Positions 59,170 to 64,000 of a stretch of 64,000 nt of DNA are shown here, piece after piece; positions within the stretch are counted from its first letter, which is position 1; each line of letters starts with the position of its first letter. The DNA lies in assembly GCF_025232395.1 (NCBI RefSeq), contig NZ_CP065938.1, positions 1,116,001-1,180,000 of the forward strand, in the 5' to 3' direction. Under the pieces are notes generated by a model. It saw nothing but the letters and a program-made list of their open reading frames with translations, did no database searches and had not been told where the DNA came from. A program made the translations under genes and the position numbers. Source of the stretch: Taurinivorans muris (GTDB taxonomy: Bacteria; Desulfobacterota; Desulfovibrionia; Desulfovibrionales; Desulfovibrionaceae).

Positions 59170-60171
59170 CTAAAAACGTTCCGGCTTCTGTTCCCGGCTG
59201 AGAAGATATTGCAACCCGTCTTGCGGGGTAAATTCACCGTCTAAAATTTTCTTCATGGTATACGTTATGGGCATTTCAACCCCAAGATTTTGCGCCATGG
59301 CATATACGGCATGCGTTGTCGCCACGCCTTCAGCGACGCTGTTCATGCTTGCTATGATCTCATCGATTTTTTCACCTTTGCCAAGACGCAGACCGACTTG
59401 CCTGTTTCTGGACAAATCCCCGTTACAAGTCAGCATCAAATCACCGATACCCGACAAGCCCATAAATGTTTGAAAATTCGCTCCCATAGCCAAACCAAGC
59501 CGGCACATTTCCGCCAAACCCCGCGTCACCAAAGAGGCTCTGGCATTGTCGCCATAGTTCAAACCGTCGCTCACGCCGGCCGCTATCGCATAAATATTTT
59601 TTATCGCTCCGCCAAGTTCCACACCCAAAACATCGGTAGAAGAATAACAACGGAAATATGGCGTCGTGAAAATATCGCGCAAATGCACGGCACGGCTTTC
59701 ATCTGCGCAGGCAAGCGTACAAGCCGTGGGCATATCGAGAGCCACTTCCTTGGCAAAGGAAGGTCCTGACAAAACAGCGTAACGGGCTGATTCATCCTCC
59801 AAGCCGAAAATTTGCGGAACAACCATCGATAAAGGCAAAAGTCTTTTCAAATCAATACCTTTTGCAACATTTATCAATGTTGTCATTTCTCCGAAATAAG
59901 GAACGAAACGCGGCAGAAGTTCCGCTTGTTTTTGGCAAGGCAAAGCGATAATCCAATACTCGCACCCGGTCAGCACCCCGAACTGCGTTGTCGCCTCAAT
60001 CCGTTTGCAGAGCTTTATTCCTGACAGATACTTGCTGTTTTCATGTATCGTGTTTATGGACTTGGCGACATTTTCATCACGCAGGACAAGATGCGTATCA
60101 TGCCCTGATTTTGCAAGGACATGGGCTAAGCACGTGCCGAAATTGCCCCCGCCGAGAACAGCTATATGCAT
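59170..60171 (-). CDS. gpsA: NAD(P)-dependent glycerol-3-phosphate dehydrogenase
   Basis: 333-aa cytoplasmic enzyme that makes sn-glycerol 3-phosphate for phospholipids from dihydroxyacetone phosphate. The N-terminal nucleotide motif is LGGGNFGTCLA (Gly7-Gly12). The catalytic Lys lies in GGAIKNIYAIAAG, and SGPSFAKEV is the conserved loop. Length fits the family. It starts 12 bases after the PEP-mutase-like gene and is the last gene of its operon. It feeds the same lipid pathway as cdsA at the window start. Confidence 0.95.
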   Translation of the reverse strand: MHIAVLGGGNFGTCLAHVLAKSGHDTHLVLRDENVAKSINTIHENSKYLSGIKLCKRIEATTQFGVLTGCEYWIIALPCQKQAELLPRFVPYFGEMTTLINVAKGIDLKRLLPLSMVVPQIFGLEDESARYAVLSGPSFAKEVALDMPTACTLACADESRAVHLRDIFTTPYFRCYSSTDVLGVELGGAIKNIYAIAAGVSDGLNYGDNARASLVTRGLAEMCRLGLAMGANFQTFMGLSGIGDLMLTCNGDLSRNRQVGLRLGKGEKIDEIIASMNSVAEGVATTHAVYAMAQNLGVEMPITYTMKKILDGEFTPQDGLQYLLSREQKPERF

Positions 60172-60183
60172 ACGATACCCCGG

Positions 60184-61014
60184 TTATTTTTTAAAATACG
60201 TGTTCGCTTCCGCATAAACAAAAGCATGTTTCAATATTTTGTCCGTTTCCCCTTTTTTCAAGTCTTCCGCCATGGCGATCACATGGTTGTAAGCGCTTCT
60301 TGCGGGACCGGAACCGATACTGAGCCGTCTGACGCCGGCTTCGCGCAACGCGTCCAAATCACTGGTTGCGGGGGTTAACAAAATATTGATAGGCGCTCCG
60401 ACTTCTTTAACCAAAATTTTAACGCTTTCAAGAGGAACCGCTCCGGGGTAGAAAACACAGTCGGCGCCTGCCTCTTTAAACGCTTTTCCGCGTTCAAGGG
60501 CGACTTGCAGTTTATATTCCTCATCGCCGATATTATGCCAATACGTGCACGTTCTTGCATTTATCACAAAATTGAGATTACATTCTTTTTTCAGCTCCGC
60601 CAACGCCTGAATTTTTTTCAAAAAGAACGGCAGTTCATCAAGAGTCTTATCCTGTTTTCCGTCCTCAATATTAAAACCGACCGCACCCGCTTCCAAAAGC
60701 CGCAGCGCATTTGCCTTGACCTTATCGGTATTGTCCGCAAAACCGCGCTCAATATCGACGCTTACCGGAATATCGACACGTCTTGTCATGCTCTCGACAG
60801 CATAAACAACATCATCGAAAAGCATATTTTGCCCGTCCGCATAGCCATAGGAAAGAGCCATGCCCTGACTTGTCGTGCCGAGAGCCTCAAAACCTTCTTT
60901 TTTGAAAATATAGGCGGAACCTGCATCCCATGCGTTAGCCAAAATAAACATCTTGTTTGCATGATGCATGTTCATGAATTTTTTTGCCAAATCTCTTTGT
61001 TTATCCGTTATCAT
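60184..61014 (-). CDS. isocitrate lyase/PEP mutase superfamily protein
   Basis: 276-aa TIM-barrel enzyme of the PEP mutase group. The DIERGFAD segment, GFNIEDGKQD, and the N-terminal ILANAWDAGSAYIFKKEGFEALGTTS are hallmarks, with acidic residues for Mg binding. Members act as oxaloacetate hydrolases, methylisocitrate lyases or PEP mutases; the fine function is not clear and the CCR catalytic motif of isocitrate or methylisocitrate lyase was not seen. TGGAGA precedes the ATG. The neighbours ogt and gpsA give no metabolic hint. Confidence 0.85.
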   Translation of the reverse strand: MITDKQRDLAKKFMNMHHANKMFILANAWDAGSAYIFKKEGFEALGTTSQGMALSYGYADGQNMLFDDVVYAVESMTRRVDIPVSVDIERGFADNTDKVKANALRLLEAGAVGFNIEDGKQDKTLDELPFFLKKIQALAELKKECNLNFVINARTCTYWHNIGDEEYKLQVALERGKAFKEAGADCVFYPGAVPLESVKILVKEVGAPINILLTPATSDLDALREAGVRRLSIGSGPARSAYNHVIAMAEDLKKGETDKILKHAFVYAEANTYFKK

Positions 61015-61528
61015 TATATTTCTCCATATTTCTTTCCATATTTAAAAGGGCGCTTTTCATTGCCGTACCGTATCCGTATCCGCCGATGGAACCGTTTTTC
61101 GCAATAACCCTGTGGCAGGGAACGCAAAAGGCAAGGGGATTGTCATGGCAAGCCCTCGCCGCAGCCCTGCATGCTTTCGGATTTCCGGCACGTTTTGCCA
61201 GTTCCGTATAACTTATGGTCCGCCCGTAAGGAATTTTTGCAATTTCCTGCCAAACCCTGCATTGAAATTCTGTGCCCTGAAAGCAAACAGAAAACGTAAA
61301 TTCCTTCCTTTTTCCCGAAAAAAATTCTGCAAGTTCAAAAAAGACCTTTTGTGCAAAACTATCCGGCAAAGGAGTTTCTTTTTGCTCCTCAACGGCATTT
61401 ACCTTATACACTATTTCTTTTTGATAGGCAATTTCTATGCACAAATCATGCTTGACAAGCCCATTGGAAATGGAAATTTTCTTATATGCCGTCCGCAATG
61501 GAAGTTCTCCGTCATTTTTGGTTTTCAT
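61001..61528 (-). CDS. ogt: methylated-DNA--protein-cysteine methyltransferase
   Basis: 175-aa suicide repair protein that takes methyl groups from O6-methylguanine. The active-site motif PCHRVI with Cys138 is intact, preceded by the helix-turn-helix GRTISYTELAKRAGNPKACRAAARA with the Arg finger. The N-terminal domain is short and divergent, as in Ogt. ATG 61528 is chosen over 61567 because the N-terminal sequence then starts directly at the folded domain. The gene overlaps alkA-like by 17 bases and PEP-mutase-like by 14, which argues for one operon. Confidence 0.93.
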   Translation of the reverse strand: MKTKNDGELPLRTAYKKISISNGLVKHDLCIEIAYQKEIVYKVNAVEEQKETPLPDSFAQKVFFELAEFFSGKRKEFTFSVCFQGTEFQCRVWQEIAKIPYGRTISYTELAKRAGNPKACRAAARACHDNPLAFCVPCHRVIAKNGSIGGYGYGTAMKSALLNMERNMEKYNDNG

Positions 61529-62123
61529 TGGCGATTTCCCATAAATATAACGAAGCGATACTGGCATAAGGCGAATACAGTTCTTTAAAAGCCATAAAGG
61601 TTTTCTTGTCCATTTGCCCTAAATCATGCAAAAGGCAAAGCCCTTTTTTTATGCCATAATCGCCGTAACTTAAAATATTTTTCCTTTGCAGGGAAAAAAG
61701 CAAAAACATTTCCGCAGTCCAAACGCCTATGCCGGATAAACCGGTAAGCTCCGCAATAATTTCTTCGTCACTTTTTTGCAAAAAATACGAACCCGTAATG
61801 TTTTTTTCTGAAAAATACCGAGCCAAGTCTTGCAAATTCCGCGCTTTCCGTTCACTCACACCGCAAGAGCGCAATTCTTCGATTTCCAAAGATATGATTG
61901 CCCGTTCCGATATTTCATTCCTGCAAAGGGCTTGCACCCGATTGTAAACCGCTTCCGCCGCCTTGCCGTTTATTTGCTGGGCGATGATTTGCCGCGTCAA
62001 TGCCTGAAACGGTTCCGCTTCAATCTTCCGCTCGACAAAACCGCGTTTTTTCATATAAGCGCCTAACACTTCATCTTTTTTCCGCAAATAAGCCGCTTCT
62101 TTTTTTCCGTATTCGAAAATCAT
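61512..62123 (-). CDS. DNA-3-methyladenine glycosylase (AlkA-like, HhH-GPD)
   Basis: 203-aa base-excision enzyme of the HhH-GPD superfamily. The helix-hairpin-helix motif is LTGLSGIGVWTAEMFL, followed by the catalytic Asp in SYGDYGIKKGL. The upstream ALTRQIIAQQINGKAAEAV segment is typical of AlkA/Mag. It lacks the N-terminal domain of E. coli AlkA (282 aa), as in many shorter homologues. ATG 62123 follows GAGGAATGGAA; ATG 62129 is too close to that site. With ogt it makes a two-enzyme operon against DNA alkylation. Confidence 0.9.
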   Translation of the reverse strand: MIFEYGKKEAAYLRKKDEVLGAYMKKRGFVERKIEAEPFQALTRQIIAQQINGKAAEAVYNRVQALCRNEISERAIISLEIEELRSCGVSERKARNLQDLARYFSEKNITGSYFLQKSDEEIIAELTGLSGIGVWTAEMFLLFSLQRKNILSYGDYGIKKGLCLLHDLGQMDKKTFMAFKELYSPYASIASLYLWEIANENQK

Positions 62124-62173
62124 TTCCATTCCTCTGGGTAACAGAATAACATAATCGCGTTAAAGAATAAATC

Positions 62174-62202
62174 TTGCTTAACCATAAAAAAAAGAATAAT
62201 TT
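62174..62202 (+). promoter_or_regulatory. candidate promoter for the TauE/SafE gene
   Basis: TTGCTT (62174-62179), a 17-base spacer and TAATTT (62197-62202), 25 bases before the start codon. The match is weak to moderate. Confidence 0.3.
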
Positions 62203-62226
62203 TTAAAAAAATCTTGAGGTGGATTT

Positions 62227-63030
62227 ATGCTTGCGTATTTGGCTCTCTATGCCTTTTTTGGAATTATTGCGGGACTCTTGGCGGGATTGCTCGGAATCGG
62301 CGGGGGACTCGTTATTGTGCCTATTCTTGTATATATGTTCAATTTGCAGGGCTTTCCTGCCGAGCATATCATGCATATGGCTCTCGGCACATCCCTTGCA
62401 AGCATCATGTTCACCTCTTTCTCAAGCGCCATGAGCCACCACAAACACGGGGCTGTCAAATGGGATATTGTAAAAAAAGTCACGCTTGGCATTGTTCTTG
62501 GAACATGGCTCGGTTCTTTTATCGCCGCAAAAATTCCCACGCATGTTTTGCAGCTGATTTTTGCCTGCTTTATTTTTTATGTCGCTTCGCAAATGATTTT
62601 AAGTTCCAAAAAAACATTGGGAGAAAAACCTCTGCCACAAACGCTTGGCATGAATATCGCCGGTTTTGGAATCGGGATTTTATCCAGCCTTGTGGGTATC
62701 GGAGGCGGAACTATCTCTGTTCCTTTCATGCTTTACCACAGCGTTGAAATGCGTAACGCCATTGCCACTTCCGCAGCAATAGGCATGCCTATCGCCATTT
62801 CCGGATGTATCGGATATTTTTTCAATGGAAGCTCCGCCGCCAACCTTCCCGAATATTCCTTTGGCTTCATTTATCTGCCCGCCCTTTTCGCCATTGTGGT
62901 TTGCAGCACGCTTGTCGCTCCTTACGGCGCCCACCTCACCCATACCCTGCCTGTTTCAAAAATTAAAAAATTCTTCGCTTTTCTGCTTCTCTTTGTCGGC
63001 GTGCGCATGCTTGTGACGGCGGTTTGGTAA
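62227..63030 (+). CDS. TSUP family membrane exporter (TauE/SafE)
   Basis: 267-aa protein with seven to eight membrane helices. The two symmetrical halves carry LLGIGGGLVIVPILVY near the N-terminus and LVGIGGGTISVPFMLY in the middle, the TauE/SafE hallmark. Members export sulfite, sulfoacetate or other organosulfur anions; in a sulfidogenic bacterium sulfite export is a reasonable guess, not shown. GAGGTGG lies before the ATG. It is monocistronic and convergent to the 4Fe-4S pair. Confidence 0.9.
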   Translation: MLAYLALYAFFGIIAGLLAGLLGIGGGLVIVPILVYMFNLQGFPAEHIMHMALGTSLASIMFTSFSSAMSHHKHGAVKWDIVKKVTLGIVLGTWLGSFIAAKIPTHVLQLIFACFIFYVASQMILSSKKTLGEKPLPQTLGMNIAGFGIGILSSLVGIGGGTISVPFMLYHSVEMRNAIATSAAIGMPIAISGCIGYFFNGSSAANLPEYSFGFIYLPALFAIVVCSTLVAPYGAHLTHTLPVSKIKKFFAFLLLFVGVRMLVTAVW

Positions 63031-63069
63031 CATTCTGCCGCTTTCAGCCGGCATTTTTCAGTAAATTCT

Positions 63070-63657
63070 TTATTTTTCCGCCTTGTTTTTTAACTTGCAA
63101 ATGCCTTGGGTCATTGTGCCCATGGGACAGAATACGCACCAGGAGCGCGGTTTGTGCAATACCATTGCGAGCAAACCCAAGAGCAGGGAAAAAAGCATTA
63201 TGCCGTACAGCCCGAAACTGAATTGAGCCGCCCAATCAGGGACTTGCCCTGCTGTGTACGCCCAGTCCCAAGGCAAATGTACCGCCCATGCCAAACTCAC
63301 CGCTTGTTTGAGCGAACGCGCACCGGCAAAAACCAAATACGTTTGCAATAACACATTGCCGAACATGATTAAAAAGAAAATCAAAAAACCATAGCGAAAC
63401 CATGGAGAAATCAAGAACGTTGGCGTTGGTTTGCCATGCGACCAGCCCAGTTTTCCCCCAAGCAGGGAAAATAATTGCCCCCGCCCGCAAAGATTATTGC
63501 AAAACCACTTATTTCCGCCAAATACAGCGACAAGCAGCGGCAAAAGAAAATCAATCATGCCAAGCCACGCAAAAAGAATATTGAAAAATCCCAAGGCGAA
63601 ATAAAGAATCACCCAAATCCAAAAATAATCATACCAGTTTTTTTTATTTGCTTTCAT
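63070..63657 (-). CDS. membrane 4Fe-4S protein, NapH/NosR-like
   Basis: 195-aa membrane protein with about five helices. Cysteine motifs CNNLCGRGQLF (about residue 55) and CVFCPMGTMTQG (about 180) resemble the Fer4_5/NapH-type clusters at the membrane border. The frame is open to 63753, but the start overlapping the ferredoxin stop by 14 bases (ATG 63657) makes a coupled gene and removes a non-conserved extension. It may pass electrons between a ferredoxin and the quinone pool or another redox partner; this is inference. Confidence 0.75.
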   Translation of the reverse strand: MKANKKNWYDYFWIWVILYFALGFFNILFAWLGMIDFLLPLLVAVFGGNKWFCNNLCGRGQLFSLLGGKLGWSHGKPTPTFLISPWFRYGFLIFFLIMFGNVLLQTYLVFAGARSLKQAVSLAWAVHLPWDWAYTAGQVPDWAAQFSFGLYGIMLFSLLLGLLAMVLHKPRSWCVFCPMGTMTQGICKLKNKAEK

Positions 63658-63859
63658 AGCCTGCCCGCCTTTCAAGTATTTCAATGCAGCCGCCGGGGCA
63701 GATTTTCGCACATTTCCCGCACCCCACACACTGTTCGGCATTGCCCACAGCATAACAGCCTTTATAAATGGAAATTGCCTCTCGTGGACATTCTTTCACA
63801 CACGCCCCGCACGCAACGCAAATTAACGGATTAAATTTCGCTACACTCTTTGATATCAT
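63644..63859 (-). CDS. ferredoxin, 2x[4Fe-4S]
   Basis: 71-aa soluble electron carrier with two full cluster motifs: C14-x2-C17-x2-C20-x3-C24-P and C44-x2-C47-x2-C50-x3-C54-P. Two extra cysteines lie at 35 and 58. Its C-terminal end overlaps the NapH-like gene, so the two are translated together. It could serve as a redox partner of that protein. A candidate promoter lies just upstream. Confidence 0.9.
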   Translation of the reverse strand: MISKSVAKFNPLICVACGACVKECPREAISIYKGCYAVGNAEQCVGCGKCAKICPGGCIEILERRAGYESK

Positions 63860-63878
63860 ACGTACTACTATCCTTTTA

Positions 63879-63906
63879 ATTGTACCGAGTTATACTATTT
63901 TTACAA
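63879..63906 (-). promoter_or_regulatory. candidate sigma-70 promoter for the ferredoxin pair
   Basis: On the minus strand TTGTAA (63906-63901), a 16-base spacer and TACAAT (63884-63879), 20 bases before the ferredoxin start. The stretch further upstream to base 64000 is AT-rich, with no gene seen. Confidence 0.4.
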
Positions 63907-64000
63907 AGGCACGCCTGATAACTCTTTTTATCCCGTCCAATTATCATTATTTTTTTACATCGACTATGACTAGGTCACAAAACAACAGTTTTAACAAATA

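Overview
The window looks like a chromosomal segment of a strictly anaerobic sulfidogenic deltaproteobacterium, most likely a Desulfovibrionaceae member of moderate to low GC. This is inferred from the single-chain pyruvate:ferredoxin oxidoreductase, a selenocysteine tRNA, ferredoxin and DsrE-type sulfur-relay proteins, the pyrH-frr-uppS-cdsA-dxr-rseP-tsaB gene order, and candidate sigma-54 and sigma-28 promoters. The species cannot be named from the sequence alone.

Layout. 1-5.4 kb (+) is a growth operon: the end of pyrH, then ribosome recycling, undecaprenyl-PP synthesis, CDP-diacylglycerol synthesis, the MEP isoprenoid pathway, site-2 protease and the tRNA t6A factor TsaB. A YbjQ-like protein (-) and the pyruvate:ferredoxin oxidoreductase (+) follow. 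10.5-16.4 kb (-) is a complete tripartite RND efflux operon. 16.4-22 kb (-) holds a SulP transporter, a dsbD-yjjP-yjjB operon and an XRE regulator. At 22.3-24.8 kb (+) a PilZ protein precedes an unrecognised 550-aa protein. 24.8-31.1 kb (-) has a CgeB-like glycosyltransferase and a six-gene operon, lepB-rimO-META protein-thiD-dsrE-like-pfpI-like. At 31.2-33 kb (+) a Cys-free, Asn/Thr-rich repetitive protein sits behind a good sigma-28 promoter match.

33-34.9 kb is an AT-rich accessory pocket with a frameshifted IS1595-type element, a small membrane protein and several terminator hairpins. 34.9-40.8 kb (-) is a complete rRNA operon (16S, tRNA-Ile, tRNA-Ala, 23S, 5S). A small helix-turn-helix gene is divergent from it. 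41.5-46 kb (-) carries a secreted cyclophilin and a cbpA-cbpM-clpB chaperone operon. Divergent from that are a ThiS-like protein and a GT9 glycosyltransferase (+). Next come two small proteins behind a perfect sigma-54 core promoter, and then a minus-strand series of rsh, yhcH-like and selC.

52-64 kb holds an orphan peptide-type solute-binding lipoprotein, a SWIM/SNF2 helicase, a secreted unknown, xerD, a DNA-alkylation-repair operon (alkA-like, ogt, PEP-mutase-like, gpsA), a TauE/SafE exporter, and a ferredoxin plus membrane 4Fe-4S protein pair.

Motility-type regulation recurs (PilZ, sigma-28 and sigma-54 promoters, a FliT-like protein) with no flagellar structural gene present. That suggests scattered auxiliary motility genes. 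The most unusual items are the putative sigma-28-dependent repeat protein, the PilZ/550-aa pair, and the 18-bp inverted repeat shared by the divergent cbpA and ThiS-like promoters.
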